Shown: positions 34,085-42,542 of the stretch, one piece after another | Position numbering within the stretch: the stretch's first letter is position 1 | Layout: every line of letters begins with the position of its first letter | Origin: Bradyrhizobium japonicum USDA 6 | GTDB taxonomy: Bacteria; Pseudomonadota; Alphaproteobacteria; Rhizobiales; Xanthobacteraceae | Length of the DNA stretch: 64,000 nucleotides | Direction of reading: 5' to 3' | Assembly (NCBI RefSeq): GCF_000284375.1 | Contig: NC_017249.1 | Coordinates: 5,930,001 to 5,994,000 of the forward strand | Position numbers and translations under genes: made by a program | The notes under the pieces: model-generated | Told to the model about the DNA's origin: nothing | What the model saw: the letters and a program-made list of their open reading frames with translations, nothing else | Databases searched by the model: none

Positions 34085-36157
34085 ATGTCTGCTTCAATCT
34101 CCACCGCCCCGCAGGACGAGGCCAAGCGGATCGTGTTCGACGATCCGCACGGCGCCGCCGGCAACATGCAGGAAGCAGAGGTAACGCGCGTCCGCACGCT
34201 TCGCGGCGCCTGGCGCTGGACGCTGGTGGCCGCGACGGCGGCAACCATCCTGCTCTGCATCAACCAGCAATTCTCGCTGCGCTTCTTCATCGGCTACACC
34301 CAGCTCAACACGGAGTACTTTTATCTCCTGATCGCCCTGATGCTGCCGTTCACGTTCCTGATCTTCCCGGGCACGGAGCGCGCGTCCCTCGACCGCATTC
34401 CCTGGTACGATCTCGTCTGCTTCGTCGTGACCTTCGCGGCCGCGCTGCTGCTGATGTCGAACGTGCGCAAGGCGGCCGAGGCCGGCTGGGAATTCGGCGG
34501 TGCGCCCAACACCGTGATCGCCGCAGGCCTTGTAATGTGGGTGATGCTGATGGAGGCGCTGCGGCGTACCGGCGGCTGGAGCCTGCTGCTGAGCGTGCTC
34601 CCCTTCACGGTCTATCCGCTATTCGCCGAATCCAGCTGGCTCGGGCCGTTCCGGGGCACACAATCGACGCTGGAACAGGCGACCGCCTATCACGTGCTGT
34701 CGGGTGAGAGCCTGCTCGGCATTCCCATCCAGGCCTTTGCCGACACCGTGATCGGCTTCCTCGTGTTCGGCACCGCGCTGATGATGACGGGCGCCGGCAA
34801 ATTCTTCATCAATCTCGCCTTCGCGCTCTGCGGCACGTTTCGCGGTGGCGCGGCGAAGGTCTGCATCTTCGCCAGCGGCCTGCTCGGCATGATGTCGGGT
34901 TCGATCATCTCCAACGTGCTGACCGCCGGCACCATGACCATTCCGGTGATGAAGAAGAGCGGCTTTCGCGCGTCCTATGCCGGCGCGATCGAGGCCTGCG
35001 CCTCCACGGGCGCGGTGCTGGCCCCGCCGGTGATGGGCGCGACCGCCTTCGTGATCGCGCAATTCCTCAACGTCAGCTATGCCGATGTCGCGATCGCCGC
35101 GATCATTCCGGCAGCGCTCTATTATGTCGGCCTGTTCATGCAGGTCGACGCCTATGCAGCCCGCCACGGACTGAAGGGTATTCCGCGCGCCGAGCTGCCG
35201 CGGATCATGGATACGATCAGGGACGGCTGGTACTACGTCTTCGTGATCGCGCTCCTGATCGTGATGCTGCTCTACTTCAAGCGCGAAAGCCACGCGCCGT
35301 TCTATGCCACCGCGCTGCTGCTCGTGCTCAACCAGCTCTTCTCCAAGGACACGCGCTGGACGCTCGGCACGATCGGCAAGTTCCTGGAGGTCAACGGACG
35401 CACCTTCGTCGAGCTCGTCGGTATCCTCGCCGGCTGTGGCCTCTTGATCGGGGCGTTCTCGATGACCGGCGTGGTGTCGAGCCTTGCCAACGACCTCCTG
35501 CATATTGCCGGGGACAATCCCTTCCTGCTGCTCGGCATGTGCGCCCTCACCAGCCTGATCCTCGGCCTCGGGCTGACCACCACGGCCTGCTACATCTTCC
35601 TCGCCATCCTGGTCGCGCCCGCGCTTGAGAAGCTCGGGCTGAACAAGATGGCCGTGCACATGTTCATCTTCTACTGGGGCATGCTGTCGTCGATCACGCC
35701 GCCGGTAGCGATCGCCTCTTTTGCCGCCGCGGGCATTGCCGGCTCGCCGGCGATGAAGACCGGCTGGGAATCGATGTGGGTCGGCAGCATCATCTATTTC
35801 ATCCCGTTCTTCTTCGTGCTCAACCCGGCGCTGGTGCTGCAGGGGCCAAGTCCGTATCTCGCCGGCCTCGGCCTGATGGCGCTCGCTGCGTTCGGGACAC
35901 TGTTCATCTGCGGCGGCATCCAGGGTTACCAACCCTTCGTTGGCGATCTGCGCCGCGCCGGGATGCTGGAGTGGCCTTTGCGGGTGCTGCTGGTGATCGG
36001 CGGTTTTGTCGTGGCCACGCCGGGCGGCAGGATTATGCCGCTGTCGCAGATGCAGGTCACGCTGCTGGGCCTCGCGATCCTGGCGCCCACGGTCTTGATC
36101 GCCCTGCTGCTGGTCCGGCGGCAGACCGTGGTGCCGGACGGGTTGCGCGTGCCCTGA
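34085..36157 (+). CDS. TRAP transporter fused permease (DctQM-type)
   Basis: 690 residues with about 15-17 membrane segments. The N-terminal quarter (about 45-190) is the small DctQ-like part; the rest is DctM-like with GTALMMTGAGKFFINLAFAL, FASGLLGMMSGSIISNVLTAGT (about 265-286) and LILGLGLTTTACYIFLAIL (about 490). Fused QM permeases are the usual partners of TAXI receptors and drive uptake with an ion gradient. The next gene, for a three-domain glutaminase, starts 21 bases downstream and is probably in the same transcript. Confidence 0.88.
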   Translation: MSASISTAPQDEAKRIVFDDPHGAAGNMQEAEVTRVRTLRGAWRWTLVAATAATILLCINQQFSLRFFIGYTQLNTEYFYLLIALMLPFTFLIFPGTERASLDRIPWYDLVCFVVTFAAALLLMSNVRKAAEAGWEFGGAPNTVIAAGLVMWVMLMEALRRTGGWSLLLSVLPFTVYPLFAESSWLGPFRGTQSTLEQATAYHVLSGESLLGIPIQAFADTVIGFLVFGTALMMTGAGKFFINLAFALCGTFRGGAAKVCIFASGLLGMMSGSIISNVLTAGTMTIPVMKKSGFRASYAGAIEACASTGAVLAPPVMGATAFVIAQFLNVSYADVAIAAIIPAALYYVGLFMQVDAYAARHGLKGIPRAELPRIMDTIRDGWYYVFVIALLIVMLLYFKRESHAPFYATALLLVLNQLFSKDTRWTLGTIGKFLEVNGRTFVELVGILAGCGLLIGAFSMTGVVSSLANDLLHIAGDNPFLLLGMCALTSLILGLGLTTTACYIFLAILVAPALEKLGLNKMAVHMFIFYWGMLSSITPPVAIASFAAAGIAGSPAMKTGWESMWVGSIIYFIPFFFVLNPALVLQGPSPYLAGLGLMALAAFGTLFICGGIQGYQPFVGDLRRAGMLEWPLRVLLVIGGFVVATPGGRIMPLSQMQVTLLGLAILAPTVLIALLLVRRQTVVPDGLRVP

Positions 36158-36178
36158 TTGCGTTGCACAAGAGAGGCG

Positions 36179-38026
36179 ATGACAACGTTCTCGCCTCTCG
36201 CCTCCGCCTGGACCCGCTCGAAGCCGCCATTGCTGCGGTTTCTGGGCAATTGTCTCAACGAATTCTCGGCCGAGACCGCAGGCCACGTCGCCGACTACAT
36301 CCCCGAGCTGAGCAAGGCCGACCCTGCCCATTTTGGCATCAGCCTCGCGACCCTGGACGGCCATGTCTACGAGGTCGGCGACAGCCGGGTGCCCTTCACC
36401 ATCCAGTCGATGTCGAAGCCCTTCGTGTTCGCGCTGGCGCTGGACCTCCTGGGCGCCAGCCGCGTCGAGAGCGCCATCGGCGTCGAGCCCTCGGGCGATC
36501 CCTTCAACTCGATCAGGCTCAATTCCGACAACCATCCGTTCAACCCGATGGTCAATGCCGGGGCGATCGCCTGCACCGGACTGATCTATGACAGCAAGGG
36601 CGCGGACGCCTTCGAGCAGATCCGGCTCGCGCTCAGCCGCTTTGCGGGGCGCGATCTCGCGGTGGACGAGGCCGTTTACAGCTCGGAGAGCCAGACCGGC
36701 GACCGCAACCGCGCCATCGGCTACCTGCTCAAGACCAATGCGGTGATCTCGGACAATGTCGCAGGCGTGCTCGAAGTCTATTTCCGGCAATGCGCGGTGC
36801 TGGTCACGGCGCGCGACATCGCGGTGATGGCGGCGACGCTCGCCAATCGCGGCGTCAATCCCGTCACGGGCGAACAGGTGCTGACGCCCTACGCGATCTC
36901 GCGCACGCTGTCGGTGATGACGTCATCGGGGATGTACGACTATGCCGGCGAATGGATCTACCGGATCGGCATTCCCGCCAAGAGCGGCGTCGGCGGCGGC
37001 ATCCTGGCCGCACTCCCCGCCCGGCTCGGGCTCGGCAGCTATTCGCCGAAGCTCGACAAGCACGGCAACAGCGTGCGCGGCATCAAGGTCTGCGAGGCGC
37101 TGTCCTCGCATTACGACCTGCACATGCTCAACCGCAGCGACGACGCGCGCAACGCCGTGATCGCCGACTACGACATCGGCAAGAGCCCGTCGCGGCGCGT
37201 GCGCCGGCCGCAGGAGCGCGAGATTCTGGCCGCGCACGAGCAGGAGGTGCGGGTCATCGAGCTGGTCGGCACGCTGTCGCTGTCGGCGGTCGACTATGTC
37301 TCGCGCCGGCTGGCCGGACAGCTCCGGCCGCAAATCGTGATCTTCGATCTCCACCGCGTCACCTCCACCACGCGCGCCGGCGCGCGGCTCGTGGCCGAGG
37401 CGTTCGAGGAGCTGGCGGCGCTGAACGTGACCGTCGTGATTTCAGGCGTCCGACGCGCTTCCAAGGAGTGGGACAGCCTGCGGGAATGGACGGCGGAACT
37501 GAAGAACGTCCGCGACTTCTATCTGCTCGACACCGCGATCGAATGGGCGGAAGACCAGATCGTCTACCGCTACGGCGGCTCGATCGATTTCCACGAGACC
37601 ACCGAGCTTGCCGAACAGCCGCTGCTATCAGGCATGAGCGAGGAAGAGCTGACCGACCTCGCCTCGATCTGCGCGATCCGGACCTTTCCATCCGGGGCAA
37701 AGATCATCACGACAGGCGCCCCCGCCGATTCCCTGTTCTTCCTGCGCAGCGGCGCCGTGCATGTCACCCTGCCCGACGGCGTGCGGCTGGCGACGCTGAC
37801 CGCCGGCATGGCCTTCGGCGAGATGGCGCTGCTGGAACCGACGCGTTCGGCCGATGTTTTCGCGGACATGGCAGCGACCGCATTCGAGGTGCCGCTGAAG
37901 GATTTCGAGCGCTTCCGCAAGCAGCACCCGAGGGCCTCCGAGCGCATCATGCGCAATCTGGCGCAGCTGCTCGCCGACCGCCTGATCGTCGCCAATGCCA
38001 AGGTCGACATTCTGACGTCGACGTGA
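36179..38026 (+). CDS. glsA: Glutaminase A fused to STAS and cyclic-nucleotide-binding domains
   Basis: 615 residues. Residues about 20-310 are a beta-lactamase-like glutaminase with the catalytic SxxK in FTIQSMSKPF (Ser77/Lys80), NPMVNAGAI and SGVGGGILAALP; it converts glutamine to glutamate and ammonia. Residues about 345-460 resemble a STAS domain (IELVGTLSLSAVDYV, TSTTRAGARLV). Residues about 480-600 are a cNMP/Crp-type sensor with FGEMALLEPTRSADV. GAGAGGCG precedes ATG 36179. The plain bacterial enzyme is about 310 residues, so the extra domains imply regulation by a ligand and by partner proteins. Confidence 0.9.
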   Translation: MTTFSPLASAWTRSKPPLLRFLGNCLNEFSAETAGHVADYIPELSKADPAHFGISLATLDGHVYEVGDSRVPFTIQSMSKPFVFALALDLLGASRVESAIGVEPSGDPFNSIRLNSDNHPFNPMVNAGAIACTGLIYDSKGADAFEQIRLALSRFAGRDLAVDEAVYSSESQTGDRNRAIGYLLKTNAVISDNVAGVLEVYFRQCAVLVTARDIAVMAATLANRGVNPVTGEQVLTPYAISRTLSVMTSSGMYDYAGEWIYRIGIPAKSGVGGGILAALPARLGLGSYSPKLDKHGNSVRGIKVCEALSSHYDLHMLNRSDDARNAVIADYDIGKSPSRRVRRPQEREILAAHEQEVRVIELVGTLSLSAVDYVSRRLAGQLRPQIVIFDLHRVTSTTRAGARLVAEAFEELAALNVTVVISGVRRASKEWDSLREWTAELKNVRDFYLLDTAIEWAEDQIVYRYGGSIDFHETTELAEQPLLSGMSEEELTDLASICAIRTFPSGAKIITTGAPADSLFFLRSGAVHVTLPDGVRLATLTAGMAFGEMALLEPTRSADVFADMAATAFEVPLKDFERFRKQHPRASERIMRNLAQLLADRLIVANAKVDILTST

Positions 38027-38041
38027 GCGCGCTGATCCGGG

Positions 38042-38344
38042 TCAGCGGCTCGCGGCTTCGCTCAGCCGTCGCTTGATCTTGGCCGCGCTCGCCTTGAGCA
38101 ATTCGGATGGCTGCTGGCCGGTCGCGGCGCACAGGCAAGCCCAGTAGTAGATGACGTCGCCGAGCTCATCGACGAGGCCCGCCTTGTCGAGCCAATCATC
38201 GCGCAGCAGCTTCTTGATGTGGTCGGCGACCTCGCCGGACTCGCCGGCGAGGCCGAGCCCGAGATAGGACAGCCGCTCGTTGGACGGATGCTCATCGACT
38301 TTCGCAATGCTCGCGGCCCAGACCGCGTATTCATCGATCGTCAT
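38042..38344 (-). CDS. MazG-like nucleotide pyrophosphohydrolase
   Basis: 100 residues from ATG 38344 (MTIDEYAVW), with GAGG eight bases upstream. The all-alpha MazG metal motif is seen: GLAGESGEVADHIKK (about 31-45, EXXE) and DELGDVIYYW (about 60-69, EXXD). The family hydrolyses nucleoside triphosphates or house-cleans noncanonical nucleotides. It converges with the glutaminase gene and is followed upstream by the carboxymuconolactone-like gene 26 bases away. Confidence 0.85.
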   Translation of the reverse strand: MTIDEYAVWAASIAKVDEHPSNERLSYLGLGLAGESGEVADHIKKLLRDDWLDKAGLVDELGDVIYYWACLCAATGQQPSELLKASAAKIKRRLSEAASR

Positions 38345-38370
38345 CGGCAAACCTCGCCACAGTTTTTGGA

Positions 38371-38898
38371 TCAGCCCACCACTTCCGTGACGGGCTGGAG
38401 GTCGATTTCAAAGGTCTCCAGAAATTTCGACGTCATGATGTAGAAGCCGACCGAAAGCTGGAGCTCGACCAGCGCGGCCGGTGTCAGCTTCGCTGCGATC
38501 GCCTTGAACGTCGCATCCGTCGGCTTCTTCAGCTTCACGATCTCGTCGGTGAAGGCAAGTGCGGCGCGCTGCACCTCGTTGAAGCAGCTCGCGGCCTGCC
38601 AATTCTCCAGCGCTTCGTTCTGCTCATCGGTGACGCCGACATTCTTGCCGATGCGCTTGTGCGCGACGATCTCATACGGCGCCTCGCACAAAATCCCGGT
38701 GCGGGTGATTGCGAGCTCGCGCACGATGGGATCGAGCTCGCCCTTGTGGCGGATGGCTCCGCCGAGCCGGCAATACTGCTCAAAATAGCTCGGCGAGTGC
38801 GCCATCATGCGGAAGATGTTGGCGTTGCGGTTCTTGTCGAGAATTTCACGGGTGCGGTCGGACGCCTTGATCGGGTCGCTGTAGTTGATGCGGGCCAT
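38371..38898 (-). CDS. Carboxymuconolactone decarboxylase family protein
   Basis: 175 residues. NIFRMMAHSPSYFEQYCRLG (about 27-46) and RELAITRTGILCEAPYEIVAHKRIG (split: Cys about 72, Glu and His following) match the AhpD/CMD-like fold. One Cys of the AhpD CxxC is missing (CEAPYE), so a thiol peroxidase role is doubtful. Members are often annotated as 4-carboxymuconolactone decarboxylases but have many roles. The leader has a 12-bp tandem duplication right before the start codon. Confidence 0.8.
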   Translation of the reverse strand: MARINYSDPIKASDRTREILDKNRNANIFRMMAHSPSYFEQYCRLGGAIRHKGELDPIVRELAITRTGILCEAPYEIVAHKRIGKNVGVTDEQNEALENWQAASCFNEVQRAALAFTDEIVKLKKPTDATFKAIAAKLTPAALVELQLSVGFYIMTSKFLETFEIDLQPVTEVVG

Positions 38899-38904
38899 GA
38901 TTTA

Positions 38905-38931
38905 CCTGAAGATTTCCCTGAAGATTTCCCT
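38905..38931. repeat. 12-bp tandem duplication in the leader of the CMD-family gene
   Basis: CCTGAAGATTTC occurs at 38905-38916 and 38917-38928, with a third partial CCTG after. Read on the minus strand this duplicates the CAGG-containing segment that would serve as ribosome site for the gene starting at 38898. Slippage could alter copy number. Confidence 0.7.
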
Positions 38932-39182
38932 GGGCCTTTGATGCTTTTTGTCGTTAGCGGCGAGAGTTCCACGAAACTGTATTCTGGCGTGACCGCAACA
39001 GCAACATCATCGAGTCAAAATGCCGCCGCATTGCTGATCGACCTTGGCACAGTCGATATTCGCCGCGTGGGGACAAATCACGGTGAATACTCGCAAGGGG
39101 TGTTCCGAGTAAAAAACAATTGACCGTCGGGTGCGCTAGCCGCGCAACGATGAGTCACGCCCAAGTCTAGGGAGAAAAAGGC

Positions 39183-39284
39183 ATGAAGGAAGCCACCAAG
39201 GGGGCGGCCTCGGGAGCGCTCGCGCATATGCTGGCGGTGACGGCGATGCTCGTCATCGCCAGCATCTTGTTCTACGGGCGTTAG
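39183..39284 (+). CDS. 33-residue single-pass membrane peptide, hypothetical
   Basis: ATG 39183 to TAG 39284. MKEATKGAASGALAHMLAVT leads into a hydrophobic helix AMLVIASILFYGR. A strong ribosome site, TAGGGAGAAAAAGGC, sits right before the ATG. The 284-base stretch upstream (38899-39182) holds no other gene. Basic N-terminus and one C-terminal helix suggest a small inner-membrane protein. Function unknown. Confidence 0.6.
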   Translation: MKEATKGAASGALAHMLAVTAMLVIASILFYGR

Positions 39285-39306
39285 CAAGAGTTGCGTAGAG
39301 TGTTTT

Positions 39307-39389
39307 CGTCATTCCGGGGTGGCTCTCGCACAAGCCAAGCCCAGAATCCCGTTCCAGGCTCGGTCCCTTGGACCGCCCCCGAATGACGG
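39307..39389. repeat. Intergenic imperfect palindrome (CGTCATTCCGGGG...CCCCCGAATGACGG)
   Basis: CGTCATTCCGGGG on the left pairs with CCCCCGAATGACGG on the right; inner segments AGAATCCCGTTCCAGGCTCGG give an irregular stem. It separates the small membrane peptide gene from the convergent zinc-ribbon gene and may end both transcripts. Confidence 0.6.
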
Positions 39390-39392
39390 ATC

Positions 39393-39755
39393 CTACTGTT
39401 TCCTTTTGCTGAAAAACGGCACGAGTTTGCCGGCGAACGTCGGGAAGCTCGCGGTGACCTCATCGCCGATAGCGAGATTCGTTTCGCCGTGCGCCATCAT
39501 GCGAAAGCCTTCGGCACAATCGACCAGCAGGATGTTGTAGGGCACGTGCGCCCGCGTCTCGGGCGTGGCGGCGCGGCAGACCAGCGACGTCGCATAGACC
39601 CTGCCCTTGCCGCTGGCGCGCGCATCGCGCGGATCGGGCGCGCCGCAGGCCGCGCAGAAGGCGCGATGGAAATACTGCACATGGCCGCATGCGCCGCAGG
39701 TCTGAAAGGTGATGGCCTGCTCGCCCTTGGTCCAGTCCGCGATTCGTTCGCTCAT
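39393..39755 (-). CDS. Zinc-ribbon / OB-fold protein (DUF35 type)
   Basis: 120 residues. N-terminal rubredoxin-like zinc ribbon CGACGHVQYFHRAFCAACGA (about 20-39) with two CxxC pairs, then an OB-fold half (GKGRVYATSLVCRAATPETR, AHVPYNILLVDC, HGETNLAIGDEVTASF). These partner proteins bind and position acyl-CoA for thiolase-like enzymes encoded next door. Its start overlaps the stop of the thiolase gene by 4 bases. Confidence 0.86.
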   Translation of the reverse strand: MSERIADWTKGEQAITFQTCGACGHVQYFHRAFCAACGAPDPRDARASGKGRVYATSLVCRAATPETRAHVPYNILLVDCAEGFRMMAHGETNLAIGDEVTASFPTFAGKLVPFFSKRKQ

Positions 39756-40888
39756 CGCACGCGCTCCAGAAACATGCTCACATGGGACGACAGCACGCCG
39801 CCGTCGCCGTGCAGCAGCGCGATCGAGGCATCGCGCACCTGGCGGCTAGCCGCCCGCCCCGTCATCTGCAGATGCGCCTCGACCAGATGCGCCATCGCGC
39901 CGCCGACGCCGCAATGGCCATAGCTGAGCAGGCCGCCATGGGTGTTGAGCGGCATTGCGCCGTCGCGGCTGAAATGACCTGATCGCACGCGCGCAGCCGC
40001 CTCGCCGCGGCCGGCAAGGCCGAGGTCTTCCAGCAGCATGGCAAGCGTGATCGTAAAGCTGTCGTAGATCGCGGCGTAGCGCACGTCGGAGATCGCAAGG
40101 CCGGCGGCCTCCTTGGCGCTGGCGATGGAGATTTCAGCACCGAGCTCGCTGAGTGCGGGCGCGGCCGTCACGTGCTGATGGGTATGCGCCTGGGCGCAGC
40201 CGCGGATGCGCACGCCGGCCTCGCCGGTCCGCTCACGGCTGATGACGAAGGCCGCGCCGCCGTCTGACACCGGACAGCAGTCCAGCAGCTTGAGCGGCAT
40301 CGCGACCGGCTTGGACGCCATGACATCGCCGACCGTGATGGGATCGTGGAATTGCGCGCCGGGATGGGTGCAGGCATGCGCGCGCATCAGCACCGCGAAT
40401 TCGGCGAGGTCCTCTTCCGTCACGCCGTATTCGTGCATGTAGCGGGTGGCGACGAGACCGTAATAAGCGGGAATGGTCGGGCCGAGCGGCACCTCGTAAT
40501 CGGGATGGCCGACCTGCGCCAAAGCCTGGATCGAAGCGTCGCGGCTCTGCCCCGTGAGCCGGTTCTCGCCGGCAACGACGAGGACGTTGCGCGCGACGCC
40601 CGCCTCGACGAGGTGATGGGCCAGCATGGTCATCGCAAGGCCCGTCGCGCCACCGACCTGCACGGCATGCGCGTAAGACGGGCGGATGCCAAAATGCTCG
40701 GCAAACACCGTCGCCAGCATGATGTGCGGCGAGACTGTGGAATAGCCGCAGAGGATGCCGTCGATCTCGGCACGCTTGAGGCCGGCGTCGTCGAGCGCGG
40801 CTTGCGCGGCCCGGCTCATCAGGTCGAGCGAGGACGAGCCTTCGTGCTTGCCGTAGGGCGTGAGGCCGACGCCGGTGATGAAGCTCAT
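39752..40888 (-). CDS. Thiolase-family protein (SCP-x / lipid-transfer type)
   Basis: 378 residues. Non-decarboxylating thiolase fold with IDGILCGYSTVSPHIM, AHAVQVGGATGLAMTM (the usual nucleophile Cys is replaced by a Gly-rich stretch), DCCPVSDGGAAFVISR and the C-terminal NTHGGLLSYGHCGVGGAMAH. This is the SCP-x-like subgroup found with DUF35 partners. Because the active-site Cys region is altered, its catalysis may differ from classical thiolysis. Overlaps both neighbours by 4 bases (ATGA). Confidence 0.84.
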   Translation of the reverse strand: MSFITGVGLTPYGKHEGSSSLDLMSRAAQAALDDAGLKRAEIDGILCGYSTVSPHIMLATVFAEHFGIRPSYAHAVQVGGATGLAMTMLAHHLVEAGVARNVLVVAGENRLTGQSRDASIQALAQVGHPDYEVPLGPTIPAYYGLVATRYMHEYGVTEEDLAEFAVLMRAHACTHPGAQFHDPITVGDVMASKPVAMPLKLLDCCPVSDGGAAFVISRERTGEAGVRIRGCAQAHTHQHVTAAPALSELGAEISIASAKEAAGLAISDVRYAAIYDSFTITLAMLLEDLGLAGRGEAAARVRSGHFSRDGAMPLNTHGGLLSYGHCGVGGAMAHLVEAHLQMTGRAASRQVRDASIALLHGDGGVLSSHVSMFLERVR

Positions 40889-42093
40889 GCTCTCTCCTCC
40901 GGCGGCGAGCGCGTGACGCCATCGCGGACCATGGTCGCGATCTCGTCCGGGGAGTAGCCGACCTCACGCAGAATCTCCGCGCCGTGCTCGTTGAGCCGCG
41001 GCGCGAGTCGCACCGGCTCAGCCTCGGTCTCCGACCAGGCCGCCGTCACTTTCATGCTGCGGATCGGGCCTTCGGTCGGGTGGTTCACGACCGGGAAGAA
41101 GCCGGTGGCTTCCAGATGCTCGTCGTGCAGGATCGACGCGAGGTCGTGCATCGGCATCACCGGCACGTCGGCCTTGGTCAGCAAATCGATCCACTCGGCC
41201 GTGGTGCGCGTCTCGAAGATGCGCGCGAGCTCGGCATAGACGACGTCGATATTGGCGGCACGGCCGGCGAATGTCGCGAATTTGGGGTCGGCGCGCAGAT
41301 CGTCGCGGCTCGTTGCCTTGAAGAAGTTCTCCCACTGCTTGTCGTTGTAGACGATGACGCTGAGATAGCCGTCCGAGGTCTTGTAGGGCCGGCGGTCGCG
41401 CGAGAGGTGGCGGGCATAGCCGCCCTTGTCGAGCGGCGGCTCGTAGGTGAGGCCGCCCATGTGGTCGCCCATGACGAAGCCGGCCATGGTCTCGAACATC
41501 GGGATGTCGACGCGCTGGCCGCGGCCGGTGCGATCCCGGTGCACGAGGCTGGCGCAGATCGCGCCGACCGCAGTGAGACCGACGATGCGGTCGACCAGCG
41601 CGTTGGGCACATAGCGCGGCACGCCGTCGCCGGTCTGCGCCATCAAGGCGGGGAGCGCGGTCGCGCCCTGGATCAAATCGTCATAGGCGGGTTTTGCCGC
41701 ATAGGGCCCGTCCTGGCCAAAGCCGAACACGCCGGCATAGACGAGACGCGGGTTGATTGCGGAAACGACGTCGTAGCCGAGCTGAAGCCGTGCCATCGCC
41801 TGCGGGCGGACATTGTAGACGAGAACGTCGGCGTCCTTCAGCAGCCGCAGCACGGCCTCGCGGCCGGCGGGCTTCTTCAGATCGAGACAGATCGAGCGTT
41901 TGCTGCGGTTGGTGTTGAGGAACACCGGGCCCATGCCGGCATGGCGCGTCGGGCCGATCAGGCGGGTGACGTCGCCGTCGAGCGATTCCACCTTGATGAC
42001 GTCGGCGCCGTAGTCGCCGAGCATCTGGGTCGCATAGGGACCCATCAGCACGGTTGTCATATCGACGACCTTGATGCCCTTCAGCGGCCCCAT
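40885..42093 (-). CDS. CaiB/BaiF family (type III) CoA-transferase
   Basis: 402 residues. LKGIKVVDMTTVLMGPYATQ (about 4-23), DYGADVIKVESLDGD (about 27-41, Asp/Glu of the active site region) and NTNRSKRSICLDLKKPAGRE (about 60-79) are standard for type III CoA-transferases, which move CoA between carboxylates. It is the first gene of the three-gene unit with the thiolase and zinc-ribbon genes. Substrate unknown; together they look like a pathway activating and cleaving an acyl chain. Confidence 0.88.
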   Translation of the reverse strand: MGPLKGIKVVDMTTVLMGPYATQMLGDYGADVIKVESLDGDVTRLIGPTRHAGMGPVFLNTNRSKRSICLDLKKPAGREAVLRLLKDADVLVYNVRPQAMARLQLGYDVVSAINPRLVYAGVFGFGQDGPYAAKPAYDDLIQGATALPALMAQTGDGVPRYVPNALVDRIVGLTAVGAICASLVHRDRTGRGQRVDIPMFETMAGFVMGDHMGGLTYEPPLDKGGYARHLSRDRRPYKTSDGYLSVIVYNDKQWENFFKATSRDDLRADPKFATFAGRAANIDVVYAELARIFETRTTAEWIDLLTKADVPVMPMHDLASILHDEHLEATGFFPVVNHPTEGPIRSMKVTAAWSETEAEPVRLAPRLNEHGAEILREVGYSPDEIATMVRDGVTRSPPEERA

Positions 42094-42212
42094 CCGTTCG
42101 CTCCCGATTGCGCGGGCTCAACCTGGCCCTGCGATTTCGGTCCAGCTAAGGGCAGTGACGCCGCGCGCGCAAGGGCGGCCGGGGTATGGCCGCATGCGCG
42201 GTGCCGCGGCCG

Positions 42213-42419
42213 CTATTTCTTCTGGCGGGATTCGCGGATCTTGATGAGACGGTCGAGCTCATCGTTCTGCTGGTTGATCCGATCGGCGATCCGCGACTCG
42301 TTCTGCTCGCCGGAGGCGGCCGCGGCCTGCTCGATGAGCTGCCGGATATTGTCCTCGAGGATCGCGATGCGATCGTTGAGTGCGTCTATCGACAGCGAGT
42401 CTTCGTAGTCATTGCCCAT
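42213..42419 (-). CDS. Small coiled-coil protein (68 aa), SlyX-like
   Basis: From ATG 42419 (MGNDYEDSLSIDAL), with CAGGGA ten bases upstream. DALNDRIAILEDNIRQLIEQ and RIADRINQQNDELDRLIKIR form a heptad-rich coiled coil, ending in a basic tail RESRQKK. Size and helical character resemble SlyX/DUF465 proteins; the role is unknown. The reading frame extends to 42440, but the first ATG lacks a ribosome site. Confidence 0.62.
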   Translation of the reverse strand: MGNDYEDSLSIDALNDRIAILEDNIRQLIEQAAAASGEQNESRIADRINQQNDELDRLIKIRESRQKK

Positions 42420-42450
42420 GATGCATTCCCTGCCAATCACTCAACAGCCG

Positions 42451-42537
42451 CAGGATGGGCAAAGCGTAGCGTGCCCACCTTGATCTAGCGCAACAAAAAG
42501 GTGGCCGCGGCGCAAACGCGCCTTTGCCCACCCTACG
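42451..42537. repeat. Palindromic intergenic repeat (GGATGGGCAAAGCG family)
   Basis: AGGATGGGCAAAGCGTAGCG pairs with CGCGCCTTTGCCCACCCTAC, and TGCCCACCTTGAT pairs with AAAAAGGTGGCC in the middle. Between the SlyX-like gene and the second thiolase gene. Same family as 12765. Confidence 0.78.
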
Positions 42538-42542
42538 AGACC

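Noticed and set aside
34619..36790. A 723-codon open frame on the minus strand opposite the TRAP permease and glutaminase genes
   Set aside because: The plus-strand frames show clear TRAP permease and glutaminase motifs. The antisense frame is His/Arg/Asp-rich, has no fold-like pattern, and is expected from GC-biased codon thirds.
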